From Yersinia artesiana (GTDB lineage Bacteria; Pseudomonadota; Gammaproteobacteria; Enterobacterales; Enterobacteriaceae), in assembly GCF_902726545.1 (NCBI RefSeq), contig NZ_CACVAD010000029.1, forward strand, positions 1 to 61,744: a stretch of DNA of 61,744 bases, written 5' to 3'. The position numbers were made by a program, and so were the translations under genes. Shown here one piece after another: positions 48,311 through 57,127 of the stretch; position 1 is the first letter of the stretch, and every line of letters begins with the position of its first letter. The notes below the pieces were generated by a model that was not told the origin of the DNA, searched no databases, and saw only the letters and a list, made by a program, of their open reading frames with translations.

Positions 48311-49360
48311 ATGGCTGAAAATATAAAAGTGGGTTTACTGGGTTATGGCTACGCCAGTAAAACATTCCATGCTCCACTGATAGTTGGGACGCCTGGGCTG
48401 GAACTGGCGGGGGTTTCTAGCAGTGATGCCAGTAAAGTTCATGCAGATTGGCCGTCAATGACTGTCGTTGCTGACCCGCAAGTCTTATTTAATGACTCTT
48501 CAATTGATCTCATCGTTATTCCAACCCCCAATGATACCCATTTCCCTTTGGCTCAACAGGCTCTGGCAGCCGGTAAACATGTGGTGGTCGATAAACCGTT
48601 TACCATTACACTGTCACAAGCGCGAGATCTGAAGCAACAGGCTGACGAAGCCGGGCTGCTATTATCCGTATTCCACAATCGCCGCTGGGACAGTGATTTT
48701 CTGACATTAAAAACACTACTGGCGGAAGGTTCGCTGGGGAAAGTCGTCTATTTTGAATCTCACTTTGACCGTTATCGTCCTGAAATCCGCCAGCGCTGGC
48801 GTGAGGATGGTGGTGCTGGCAGCGGTATTTGGTACGATCTGGGGCCGCATTTACTGGATCAAGCGCTGCAACTCTTTGGTTTGCCAGACAGCTTAAATGT
48901 GGATTTAGGAATGCTACGTCCAGGGGCGCAGTCGGTTGACTACTTCCATGCCATTCTCAGCTATCCGGATCAACGTGTGGTGTTACATGGCACGGTTTTG
49001 GCGGCGGCAGAAACTGCGCGTTATATCGTCCACGGTATGCAAGGCAGCTACATTAAATTTGGTTTAGACCCACAGGAAGACCGACTAAAAGCTGGCGAGC
49101 GTTTACCGCAGGCTGACTGGGGCTATGACATGCGCGATGGTATCGTGACACTGTCACATAATGGTGTGCTGGCCGAGAAACCTTTGCTGACAATACCGGG
49201 TAACTATCCTGCTTACTATGCTGGGATCCGTGAAGCCATCTTGGGCACGGCAGCCAATCCGGTGCCAGCATCTGAAGCGATTACGGTGATGGAGTTGATT
49301 GAGTTGGGCATTGCCTCTGATCAACAGAAAAAAACGCTGCCAGTTGTCACGGCAAATTGA
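48311..49360 (+). CDS. ydgJ: Gfo/Idh/MocA-family oxidoreductase YdgJ
   Basis: A 349-residue NAD(P)-dependent oxidoreductase. It has an N-terminal Rossmann domain (KVGLLGYGYASKTFHAPLI), VVVDKPFTITLSQA with the conserved EKP-like lysine, and a C-terminal alpha/beta domain (GAGSGIWYDLGPHLLDQAL). It matches E. coli YdgJ closely; the substrate is unknown. The start at 48311 follows AGAGGA by 8 bp; a longer frame to 48263 has no support. It resumes the core order leading to add. Confidence 0.92.
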   Translation: MAENIKVGLLGYGYASKTFHAPLIVGTPGLELAGVSSSDASKVHADWPSMTVVADPQVLFNDSSIDLIVIPTPNDTHFPLAQQALAAGKHVVVDKPFTITLSQARDLKQQADEAGLLLSVFHNRRWDSDFLTLKTLLAEGSLGKVVYFESHFDRYRPEIRQRWREDGGAGSGIWYDLGPHLLDQALQLFGLPDSLNVDLGMLRPGAQSVDYFHAILSYPDQRVVLHGTVLAAAETARYIVHGMQGSYIKFGLDPQEDRLKAGERLPQADWGYDMRDGIVTLSHNGVLAEKPLLTIPGNYPAYYAGIREAILGTAANPVPASEAITVMELIELGIASDQQKKTLPVVTAN

Positions 49361-49386
49361 GTTAGACCTCTGCGTTTTTTTTAAAC

Positions 49387-49512
49387 TATACCCAAAGCTA
49401 TTGGAGTTGCGGGTAGGCAGCAAGCGAACAAATCCCGATGAGCTTACATCAGTAAGTGATTCGGGTGAGTAAGCGTAGCTAACACCCCCGCAGCTTCTAG
49501 AGCGAAGGGTAT
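49387..49512 (+). repeat. ERIC element (copy 3)
   Basis: About 126 bp with canonical ERIC features: TATACCCAAAGC at the left, AATCCCGATGAGCTTACAT with AGTAAGTGATTCGGGTGAG in the centre, and GAGCGAAGGGTATA at the right. It ends about 20 bp before the start codon of the YfeH-like gene, so it lies in that gene's leader or promoter. Confidence 0.9.
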
Positions 49513-49531
49513 ATTGAAGGAATACTTTTGC

Positions 49532-50545
49532 ATGTCTTGGTTACAACGCTTACGAATCGATAAGTTCTTATTGGTACTCATACTGGTCGTTATAATTGCC
49601 TCGATTTTCCCTTGTGAGGGTGAGGTCAAAGTATGGTTTGAGCACCTGACGACGGCAGCTATCGCATTACTGTTCTTTATGCACGGTGCCAAGCTGTCCC
49701 GCGCAGCGATAGTCTCCGGCATGGGGCATTGGAAACTGCATTTGGTGGTATTCCTCAGCACGTTCGCTCTGTTTCCGCTACTGGGATTGGGGATGAATGT
49801 GTTGGTTCCTGGGGTGCTAACGCCAACGCTGTATCTGGGGTTCCTCTATCTGTGTGCATTGCCAGCGACGGTGCAATCGGCCATCGCCTATACCTCAGTA
49901 GCCGGGGGCAATGTAGCCGCTGCCATATGTAGTGCATCGGCGTCCAGTATTCTCGGTGTGTTTTTATCACCGATTCTGGTGGGAATGCTGATGCATACCC
50001 AGGGGGGCGATACTGATACTTTGCATGCTATCGGATCTATCATCATGCAATTGATGGTGCCGTTTATTGTCGGTCACTTATCACGTCCACTGATTGCTAA
50101 ATGGGTTGAGCGTCATAAGAAACTGGTTAATATCACTGACCGGTCATCAATTTTATTGGTGGTTTATGTTGCTTTCAGTGAGGCGGTAGTGCAGGGGATT
50201 TGGCACCAAATCGACGGCTGGTCTTTGCTGGCAATATTGGTTTGTTCAATGGTTTTGCTGACATTGGTGTTGGTCGTCAATACGTTGGCTGCCCGTTGGT
50301 TGGGCTTCAACACTGCTGATGAAATTACCATTGTGTTCTGCGGCTCGAAGAAAAGTCTGGCTAATGGAATTCCGATGGCTAATGTGCTGTTTCCTGCCTC
50401 GGTCGTGGGGGTTATGGTATTGCCGTTGATGATATTCCATCAGGTTCAATTGATGGTTTGTGCGGTATTGGCGCAGCGCTACGCCAAACGGGTCGCCAGA
50501 GAGAATGCGGAAATGCTCACTGCGAAAACACACGAGACATTGTAA
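49532..50545 (+). CDS. yfeH: Bile acid:sodium symporter-family transporter (YfeH-like)
   Basis: An SLC10-like inner-membrane transporter of 337 residues with about ten hydrophobic segments. The family blocks TTAAIALLFFMHGAKLSR and DEITIVFCGSKKSLANGIPMAN match E. coli YfeH strongly. The natural substrate is unknown. The ATG at 49532 is preceded by AAGGA at 10 bp; the frame opens further upstream at a TTG at 49514. Its leader is largely the ERIC element. Confidence 0.87.
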   Translation: MSWLQRLRIDKFLLVLILVVIIASIFPCEGEVKVWFEHLTTAAIALLFFMHGAKLSRAAIVSGMGHWKLHLVVFLSTFALFPLLGLGMNVLVPGVLTPTLYLGFLYLCALPATVQSAIAYTSVAGGNVAAAICSASASSILGVFLSPILVGMLMHTQGGDTDTLHAIGSIIMQLMVPFIVGHLSRPLIAKWVERHKKLVNITDRSSILLVVYVAFSEAVVQGIWHQIDGWSLLAILVCSMVLLTLVLVVNTLAARWLGFNTADEITIVFCGSKKSLANGIPMANVLFPASVVGVMVLPLMIFHQVQLMVCAVLAQRYAKRVARENAEMLTAKTHETL

Positions 50546-50562
50546 CTGGCCAACTTCAGTTA

Positions 50563-50642
50563 TCGAAGGGGTAACCGTAGCCAGAGGCGCTCCGGTGGCT
50601 CACGCCACTACGACCCCAACGGCACGTTTCCCCTTCATTTGG
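50563..50642 (+). repeat. Intergenic palindromic repeat, family 1, copy 5
   Basis: CGAAGGGGTAACC and CCCCTTCATTTGG form the ends, with CGGTGGCTCACGCCACTACGA as the inner stem. It lies between the convergent yfeH-like gene and add. The inner stem bases differ from other copies while still pairing (compensatory change). Confidence 0.8.
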
Positions 50643-50706
50643 CTTTGTTAGTGACTCGAAGCGCGTAGAACTTTTTAGTGATACGCGCTTTTTTATATCC
50701 TGCTGT

Positions 50707-51705
50707 TTAGTTGCGAACTTTGTCGCGCAAGGCCTGCTTTTCTTGCTCACTGATAAAGGCCATTGTCAGGCCATTTTCTTGCGCCTGACGAATTTCTTGT
50801 GGCGTCAGGCCAGCGGCTGGTGCGGCAACATGATACTCATTAGCTATTTCAACTCCTTGAACCGCAGGATCATCAGTGTTGATAGAGGCTAATACGCCAT
50901 GGCGCAAGAAGGTGGCTAATGGGTGAGTGGCCAGTGATGCCACGGTGCTGGTTTGGATATTGGATGTCAGACAGGATTCAATCCCAATATTATGCTCAGC
51001 CAAATAATCCATCAGTTTGATATCTTCTACAGCTTTAACACCGTGACCGATACGTTCCGCCCCTAACTCGCGAATAGCCTGCCAGATGCTCTCAGGGCCA
51101 GCGGCTTCACCGGCATGGACGGTAATCCGCAAACCGGCATCGCGTGCGCGGTTAAAGTGACTGCGGAATAGCCCACCAGGGAAACCCAGCTCATCACCCG
51201 CCAGATCCAGCGCAGTAATAGCATCACGATGCGCCAGCAAACCATCCAACTCTTGCAGACAGGCTTGCTCACCAAAAGTGCGGCTAAGAATACCAATGAG
51301 ACGAATATCCATATCAAAATCACGACAACCAGATTGAATGCCATCAATAACGGCTTCAACTACACCGGCGACGGGTAGCTGATGCTTCATCGCCATATAA
51401 AACGGAGAGAAACGCAGCTCGGCATAATGTAAGCCCGCATTGGCGGCATCTTCGACGTTCTCATAAGCCACGCGGCGACAGGCTTCCAAAGAGCCTAAAA
51501 CAGCGACGCCCCAATCCAGTTTCTGCAGGAAGCTAATTAAATCAGGTTCGGTTTTAGTGATTTGAACATGCGGGCGCAGAGCCTCTAACTCATCAGCAGG
51601 CAGCGACAGATTGAACTGACGTCCCAGATCCAAAATAGTTTGCGCACGAATATTGCCGTCAAGGTGGCGATGAATGTCAGTCAAAGGAAGGCGGGGGTCA
51701 ATCAT
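50707..51705 (-). CDS. add: Adenosine deaminase
   Basis: Zinc enzyme converting adenosine and deoxyadenosine to inosines in purine salvage. The 332-residue TIM barrel has metal ligands in [11 protein letters not shown], the catalytic [13 protein letters not shown], and [11 protein letters not shown]. The start at 51705 is taken from the E. coli match ([14 protein letters not shown]); the open frame extends 34 codons further to 51807 with hydrophobic, non-conserved residues. It is divergent from the yfeH-like gene's side and precedes malY in the E. coli order. Confidence 0.96.
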   Translation of the reverse strand: MIDPRLPLTDIHRHLDGNIRAQTILDLGRQFNLSLPADELEALRPHVQITKTEPDLISFLQKLDWGVAVLGSLEACRRVAYENVEDAANAGLHYAELRFSPFYMAMKHQLPVAGVVEAVIDGIQSGCRDFDMDIRLIGILSRTFGEQACLQELDGLLAHRDAITALDLAGDELGFPGGLFRSHFNRARDAGLRITVHAGEAAGPESIWQAIRELGAERIGHGVKAVEDIKLMDYLAEHNIGIESCLTSNIQTSTVASLATHPLATFLRHGVLASINTDDPAVQGVEIANEYHVAAPAAGLTPQEIRQAQENGLTMAFISEQEKQALRDKVRN

Positions 51706-51849
51706 ATGTGCACTCACTGGATTATTATGGATTAAGTGCAGAACATTATAAAAACAAATCAGTGAAAATATCCACCGCGTTACATAAAAAAGTGATGAAA
51801 CTCTCATTTTAGCACCTTTTTATCCTGCAAAAGGTGCCTGTAAATCGTA
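51706..51849. other. add upstream region
   Basis: It should contain the add promoter on the reverse strand. An in-frame extension of add crosses it, but this is judged untranslated. No other gene is seen. Confidence 0.3.
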
Positions 51850-51984
51850 TTACTGTGGAGAGAAAGGCGATTTCAACACTTGTAATGTTCCATTTTTCTC
51901 CGCTGCAACAAACGCAGCTTTGGCGCGTTTCATTCCTTCTTTTTTACGCTGCAGTATCATAAAATCGAGGTGTTTTGATTGCAT
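51850..51984 (-). CDS. Small unrecognised protein (44 aa)
   Basis: A short frame, ATG at 51984 to TAA at 51850-51852, with a strong GGAGGAAGAGGAT just upstream. The product is basic and predicted helical, starting MQSKHLDFMILQRKKEGMKR and continuing AKAAFVAAEKNGTLQVLKSPFSPQ. It has no membrane segment. It occupies the gap between malY and add, near where small genes such as cnu and blr occur in E. coli, but it does not resemble either. The ribosome-binding site and codon choice argue for a real gene; the function is unknown. Confidence 0.6.
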   Translation of the reverse strand: MQSKHLDFMILQRKKEGMKRAKAAFVAAEKNGTLQVLKSPFSPQ

Positions 51985-52232
51985 ATCCTCTTCCTCCTTC
52001 ATCAATAATGACAGCCTCAGAGAAAATTATAATGAAATCATGATCGTCGATCGAAGAATCCAGTCGATGAAAAATGAACTCACCATAACGAGCAGTTATA
52101 AAATTCATGGTTGTTATTCTAGGTACAAGTCCTTGTTTCCTATAAATAAATGAATGCGGCCATTCCACTGGGGAGCCACATTCTTATATTTATTCGCCAG
52201 ATTAACAACCAGTTATAACCGACGCAAACTTG

Positions 52233-53411
52233 CTATTCGCCCTGTAAAAACCGGATCCCATTAATGAGTTTATCCATTCCGGCTGCAACTTTACTGCGCG
52301 AACAACCGACATTAAAGCGTAGGAAGCCACGGCCTTCTTCACCGTAAGTAAAGCCGGGCATAATGGCGACTTTCTGTTGCTCGATTAGCACGCTCTGCAA
52401 TTGATTATCGTCAATATTTAATGGTCGCAAATCTATCCACGCCAAATAGGTTGCCTGCGGTGGCTGCCAGTTTAATGTGGGAAATGCTTCATTCAATCGC
52501 TGAGCAACATAAGCCAGATTGGCTTGCAGATAATTGCGTAATTCGTCCAACCAGGGTTCAGCCTGGCGGTAGGCCGCAATGTGCGCCACGATAGCTAAAA
52601 CAGCAGGAGAAGAGAGGCCATCACGGCCCTTTAACATTTGGCTATAGGTTTCACGAGTTTCAGTATCACTGATAAAACCGTAAGCCCCCGTGAGCGCCGG
52701 AATATTAAATGTCTTGGAACCCGAAGTCAGTAAGGCCCAGGGTGTTAGCCCCACCTGACTCCATGGCGTATGCGCTTGATTACCCCACGTCATATCCATG
52801 TGAATCTCATCACTGATAACCTTGACCTGATGGCGCTCACATAACTCGGCCATTTGGGTGAGTTCTGCTGCTGTCCAGACCTTGCCAGTTGGGTTATGCG
52901 GGCTGCACAGTAACAATATTTTGGTTTGCGGGCGCGCCAGTAATGCTTCCAGATGTGCCATATCACACTGCCACTGATTATCGACTTTATGCAGCGGGCA
53001 ACTGAGTAATTGGCGCTGATTGCCGAGGATCACTTTGTAAAAAGCATCATAAGCGGGGGTGTGGGTGACGACGAAATCACCGGGTGCCGACCAGCAGCGA
53101 ATCAGTTGGGCCACCATATAGATGACCGACGGCCCATAGACCGCCATTGATGTATCAATATGACAATGAAAACGTTGCAGATACCAGTGGCGGATTGCGC
53201 CGAGAAAATCTTCATGTTGCCAGCGACTGTACCCCAGCACACCGTGTCCGATGCGCTGATTGAGTGCTTGCAAAATAACCGGAGCGGTAGGGAAATCCAT
53301 ATCTGAGATAGTGAAGGGCAGCAAATCCGCAGCACCAAAGCGGTCAGCAATATAGTCCCACTGGGTACACCAGGTGCCGTGGCGATCGACGGGGGTGGAG
53401 AAATCAAACAT
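52233..53411 (-). CDS. malY: MalY cystathionine beta-lyase / maltose-system repressor protein
   Basis: PLP-dependent C-S lyase of 392 residues. It has the substrate arm VDRHGTWCTQWDYIADRFG, LLLCSPHNPTGKVWT, DEIHMDMTWG and the PLP lysine in LLTSGSKTFNIPALTGAYG. E. coli MalY also represses the maltose regulator MalT by direct binding. It is co-directional with and downstream of malX, with a family-1 repeat between. An alternative ATG at 53417 adds two residues. Confidence 0.95.
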   Translation of the reverse strand: MFDFSTPVDRHGTWCTQWDYIADRFGAADLLPFTISDMDFPTAPVILQALNQRIGHGVLGYSRWQHEDFLGAIRHWYLQRFHCHIDTSMAVYGPSVIYMVAQLIRCWSAPGDFVVTHTPAYDAFYKVILGNQRQLLSCPLHKVDNQWQCDMAHLEALLARPQTKILLLCSPHNPTGKVWTAAELTQMAELCERHQVKVISDEIHMDMTWGNQAHTPWSQVGLTPWALLTSGSKTFNIPALTGAYGFISDTETRETYSQMLKGRDGLSSPAVLAIVAHIAAYRQAEPWLDELRNYLQANLAYVAQRLNEAFPTLNWQPPQATYLAWIDLRPLNIDDNQLQSVLIEQQKVAIMPGFTYGEEGRGFLRFNVGCSRSKVAAGMDKLINGIRFLQGE

Positions 53412-53487
53412 CAGCATCTCGCTTATGAAAAAACGGGGTATCAGAGTACCCCGTGGCAGTTAATGACAAACCTATTTATAGAAAGTT

Positions 53488-53572
53488 AAATGAAGGGGAA
53501 ACGTGCCGTTGGGGTCGTAGCGACGCAGTCGCCGGAGCGCCCCGAGGTGCGGTCAACCCTTCACTCACTGAG
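53488..53572 (-). repeat. Intergenic palindromic repeat, family 1, copy 6 (inverted)
   Basis: The plus strand reads TGAAGGGGAAACGTGCCG...CAACCCTTCACTCACTGAG, the inverse of copies 1 and 4. It lies between malX and malY within their presumed operon, so it would be transcribed and form a stem in the message. Confidence 0.8.
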
Positions 53573-53581
53573 TTTGGCTTC

Positions 53582-55192
53582 TTATGACATGGCAAATTGA
53601 CCATTCCCTATCAGTGAGTCTAATTCATCTTTCACTGATTGCACTTGTGGGCCGATAACAACTTGAAGGTTGTGGTCATTGAGCTGAATGACACCAATGG
53701 CACGATTGGCTTTCAATGCCTCTTTATCTACTAAATTCATATCCTTAACCGACATGCGTAAGCGCGTAATACAGTTATCCAATGAGACGATATTATCGGC
53801 ACCACCCAGAGCAGCCAAGATAGCAGGGGAGTTATAGCCGGATTTACCACTAACAGCGCCACTGGCTGCTTTTTCTGCATTGCTGCTGGCGGTGGTTTCA
53901 TTCTCACGACCCGGTGTTTTGATATTGAAGTGCTGAATAGCAAAACGGAAAATACAGTAGTAAGCCACAAACCAGATCCCGGCAACGACAGGCACCCAGT
54001 ACCATTTGGTTGCGGTACCATGCAGAATGCCAAATACCACGAAATCAATGATATTACCGTCAGTATTACCGATGGTCACCCCTAATAGTGCCATCACAGT
54101 AAAGCCCAGCCCAGTCAGGATGGCATGGATCAAATACAGGAACGGGGCAACAAACAGGAACAGGAACTCAATGGGTTCTGTGGTGCCGCCGATAACACAA
54201 GCAACGACACCCGAAATCAACAACCCTTTAATTTTATGGCGATTTTCTGGCTTAGCACAATGATACATTGCCAGTGCTGCACCTGGCAGGCCGCCGAGAA
54301 ACGCGGGCATTTTACCTTGCGACAGGAAGCGAGTGGCACTTTCAGAGAAACCGGTGGTGGTAGGGCAAGATAATTGCGCCTGGAAAATAGTTAACGCGCC
54401 GCTAACACTATGACCGCACACATCCATCGTGCCGCCCGCTTCGGTGAAGCGGATCAATGCCACTAAGATATGATGCAGGCCGAATGGCAACAATAAGCGC
54501 TCGCCGCTGCCGAAAATCATCGGCCCGAACATACCAGCGCCGTTAATCAAACGGCCTAAGCCATTGATGCCTAGTGCAAACCAAGGCCAGATCAGTGGGA
54601 TCAACAAACCCACCAAGCCGAGCACCACGGTGGTGACGATCGGCACGAAACGGGTACCACCAAAGAAGGCTAATGCATCAGGTAAGCGAATGGTATTGAA
54701 ACGTTCATGCAGTAAATAAACAATTATCCCCACGATCACCGCGCCTAAAATACCGGTATCGATGGACTGGATGCCCAATATGTTCTGAATGTTATGTGTT
54801 TTCAGGACCAGTGGGTCAGTTGTCGGTAATACGCCGCTGGTGGTCAGGTAAAAGTTAGTTGCCAGATTCAGTACGGCAAAACCAACGAAACCGGAGAATG
54901 CTGCCACCCCTTTGTTTTCACGCGCCATACCCAGTGGGATCGCGATGGCGAACATGACCGGTAAGAAGCTAAAGGCGAATGAACCAACCTTACTCATCCA
55001 GGTAAACAATAGCTGGAAGGCCGGGTGACCAATAAAGGGCAATAGGGTGATGACATCTTTACTGCTAAGTGAACTGCCGATACCCAGCATGATCCCGCAG
55101 AAGGAGAGCAAGGCGACCGGTAGCATGAAGGTTTTCCCTAAACTCTGGAAAAACTCCCACAGCGTAATTTTTTGTTTTTTTGCCGCTGACAT
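53582..55192 (-). CDS. malX: PTS maltose/glucose-type EIICB component MalX
   Basis: A 536-residue phosphotransferase permease. The EIIC membrane domain (LLPFGLHHILVALIRFTEAGG, GGLPGAALAMYHCAKPENRHKIKG, GGTTEPIEFLFLF) is joined to a C-terminal EIIB domain with the phosphorylated cysteine in IVSLDNCITRLRMSVKD. AGGAG lies 6 bp before the ATG. It is controlled by the divergent MalI repressor, with two operator sites in the intergenic region. Confidence 0.95.
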   Translation of the reverse strand: MSAAKKQKITLWEFFQSLGKTFMLPVALLSFCGIMLGIGSSLSSKDVITLLPFIGHPAFQLLFTWMSKVGSFAFSFLPVMFAIAIPLGMARENKGVAAFSGFVGFAVLNLATNFYLTTSGVLPTTDPLVLKTHNIQNILGIQSIDTGILGAVIVGIIVYLLHERFNTIRLPDALAFFGGTRFVPIVTTVVLGLVGLLIPLIWPWFALGINGLGRLINGAGMFGPMIFGSGERLLLPFGLHHILVALIRFTEAGGTMDVCGHSVSGALTIFQAQLSCPTTTGFSESATRFLSQGKMPAFLGGLPGAALAMYHCAKPENRHKIKGLLISGVVACVIGGTTEPIEFLFLFVAPFLYLIHAILTGLGFTVMALLGVTIGNTDGNIIDFVVFGILHGTATKWYWVPVVAGIWFVAYYCIFRFAIQHFNIKTPGRENETTASSNAEKAASGAVSGKSGYNSPAILAALGGADNIVSLDNCITRLRMSVKDMNLVDKEALKANRAIGVIQLNDHNLQVVIGPQVQSVKDELDSLIGNGQFAMS

Positions 55193-55286
55193 AGTGACTC
55201 CTGTACTGGCACATACCTGATGTTAAAAACGCCATTGCTGATGGATAATGGCGACTATTTCGCCTCCCTGTCTGGAGGTAAAATAA

Positions 55287-55302
55287 GATAAAACGTTTAA
55301 CC
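55287..55302. promoter_or_regulatory. MalI operator, malX-proximal
   Basis: GATAAAACGTTTAACC shares the AAACGTTT core and flanks with the E. coli MalI operator, recalled as GATAAAACGTTTTATC. It lies about 95 bp upstream of malX. Confidence 0.75.
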
Positions 55303-55364
55303 CAGATAATATGAGTGATAAGTCACAATTACTGATCCTATTTTTGTATTAGAGTAAATCATCA

Positions 55365-55380
55365 GATTAAACGTTTAACT
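55365..55380. promoter_or_regulatory. MalI operator, malI-proximal
   Basis: GATTAAACGTTTAACT is a palindromic LacI-type site 16 bp before the malI ATG, consistent with autorepression. Confidence 0.75.
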
Positions 55381-55396
55381 TGGCTTATTTTTTGGC

Positions 55397-56428
55397 ATGA
55401 CAACTAAAAAAACGACAATCACCGATGTAGCTAAATTTGCTGGCGTCTCTGTGGCGACTGTTTCGTTAGCGATCAGTGGCAAAGGGCGGATCTCTCCGGC
55501 GACAGCCGAGCGGGTTAATCAGGCAATCGAACAGTTAGGCTATGTCCGTAACCGCCAGGCGGCACAGTTACGCGGCGGGGAGTCAGGTGTCATTGGCCTG
55601 ATTGTGCGTGATATTGGCGATCCTTTTTATGCGGAAATGACCGCGGGATTAAGTGAGGCGATTGAAGCCGAGGGCAAGCTGTTATTCCTGACGCAAAGTG
55701 GCCGAGACGGTAAGGGATTGCTGCGTTGTTTTGACACCCTTATCGACCAAGGCGTCGATGGTTTGGTGCTGGGCGGTGGGGCCAAGCGGGAGATGGGGCT
55801 ACAAGAAAAGGCGGCTGAGCATGATATTCCACTGATTTGTGCCGCCCGTTCCAATGTGCTGGACGGTGTCGATGTGGTGCGCCCTGATAATATGCAAGCC
55901 GCTAAAATGGCGACCGAGTTTCTGATTGGCCGTGGTCATCGGCAAATTGCCTATCTGGGGGGGCATTCGCACTCGCTGACGCGCGCTGAGCGGCTCGGGG
56001 GCTTTTGTGCCACTTTGGTGCAGTATGGGCTACCGTTTCGTTCGGAATGGGTGGTCGAATGTGATGGTCAGCAACAGGCGGCGGCTGATGCAGCAGAAGA
56101 GCTATTACGGCGTCACCCTAATGTCAGTGCGATTGTCTGCCATCAGGCATCCATCGCACTGGGAGCCTATTTTGGTATTTTACGCACTGGCAGGACGATT
56201 GGCAGTGCGGGAGTAGATACTTATCTCGATCAGCAAGTGGCATTGATTGGTTTTGGTGATGTGCCAGCAGCAGAGCTGACCGAACCACCATTGACCTTTA
56301 TCACTAGTTCCGCCAGAGAGATTGGTTACAGCGCCGGGCAGCGGTTACTTCAGCGTATTGCCGGGGTAGATTTGCAATTACAAAACGTGATATTACCGCC
56401 GGTGCTGATCCGCCGAGGGTCGGCCTGA
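55397..56428 (+). CDS. malI: LacI-family repressor MalI
   Basis: A 343-residue LacI/GalR repressor with an N-terminal HTH and hinge (TTITDVAKFAGVSVATVSLAISGKGRISPATAERV) and a periplasmic-binding-like sensor domain. In E. coli it represses malXY. The length, divergent position and two AAACGTTT operators agree. Confidence 0.95.
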   Translation: MTTKKTTITDVAKFAGVSVATVSLAISGKGRISPATAERVNQAIEQLGYVRNRQAAQLRGGESGVIGLIVRDIGDPFYAEMTAGLSEAIEAEGKLLFLTQSGRDGKGLLRCFDTLIDQGVDGLVLGGGAKREMGLQEKAAEHDIPLICAARSNVLDGVDVVRPDNMQAAKMATEFLIGRGHRQIAYLGGHSHSLTRAERLGGFCATLVQYGLPFRSEWVVECDGQQQAAADAAEELLRRHPNVSAIVCHQASIALGAYFGILRTGRTIGSAGVDTYLDQQVALIGFGDVPAAELTEPPLTFITSSAREIGYSAGQRLLQRIAGVDLQLQNVILPPVLIRRGSA

Positions 56429-56494
56429 ACTTAGGGCGAACCACTATTGTCTGGTGCGGGTTAACATGCATAAAACCTTATTCATAGTTTTATC

Positions 56495-56965
56495 TTAAAG
56501 CAAGATATCAAGTATTTCATGATGGTTTTTCTTTCTATAAACAAGAAAGTACCGACAGATTGCTTTGATAAAATACTCATGTTTTATACTGATATTCTTA
56601 GTGCAGGTGTATGGTTTTTTTGTGTGTTTTTTCTTCGAATGCACAGGGGTAGATTTCTTTGCCGTAGACTTATTGGCAGCAAGAGTATTTCTTATCAGGT
56701 TTGTGGTGCTATCAATAACAAAACTGTCTTTATTTAAAGTAAATGAGAGTGTTACGTGGTTGACGATGGGTACATTAGCCTGTTTCTCGGCAGGAGATCT
56801 CATTTTCATATATAACTCGATTATAAATTGATCGTTTGTTATCTGAGTTATTTTTTTGACTAATTTTTTTTGTTGCGAACTGACAGAAAAATAAACCGTA
56901 GAATTTTCTTCCAGATTGATGTTGTTCGCACTATAAAGTGGGAGGCCAGATTTAGGAGGGATCAC
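56495..56965 (-). CDS. AT-rich hypothetical protein, possibly a remnant
   Basis: A 156-residue frame starting at a GTG (56965) with AAGG 8 bp upstream. The N-terminal part (LPLYSANNINLEENSTVYFSV...) looks like a beta-rich segment. The C-terminal third is Lys/Thr-rich (KKSTPVHSKKKHTKKPYTCT) and ends in a hydrophobic stretch. The same frame is open upstream for another ~16 codons without an ATG, so the gene may be 5' truncated or frameshifted. Composition is very AT-rich against malI and ydgA. No family is recognised. Confidence 0.45.
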   Translation of the reverse strand: MIPPKSGLPLYSANNINLEENSTVYFSVSSQQKKLVKKITQITNDQFIIELYMKMRSPAEKQANVPIVNHVTLSFTLNKDSFVIDSTTNLIRNTLAANKSTAKKSTPVHSKKKHTKKPYTCTKNISIKHEYFIKAICRYFLVYRKKNHHEILDILL

Positions 56966-57074
56966 AGGCGATGCCTTGTCTTGGAGAAAAATATAACATA
57001 AGTTATTGTGTTATCTCTCTCTTTAATAAAACGAGCATGTACTGCTTATTGGTTAGAAACGACTTATTTTCAGA
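56966..57074. other. Short AT-rich region before the ydgA terminator
   Basis: On the reverse strand it carries ATGs leading only to tiny frames that break before the hypothetical gene, compatible with decay of its 5' end. Nothing else is seen. Confidence 0.3.
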
Positions 57075-57104
57075 TAAAAAAACGGAGCCATCTGGCCCCG
57101 TTTA
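57075..57104 (-). terminator. ydgA terminator
   Basis: On the reverse strand AAACGGGGCC-AGAT-GGCTCCGTTT forms a stem followed by a U-rich run (TTTTTTT), about 25 bp beyond the ydgA stop. Confidence 0.8.
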
Positions 57105-57127
57105 TTCATGGTGTTAAGATTCAATAT

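Noticed and set aside
51944-52168. 74-codon minus-strand frame overlapping the 44-aa gene
   Set aside because: It lacks a clear ribosome-binding site, and its end contains the ribosome-binding site of the better-supported small gene.
55311-55330. CRP site between malX and malI
   Set aside because: GTGA and TCAC halves are present but separated by four bases rather than eight.
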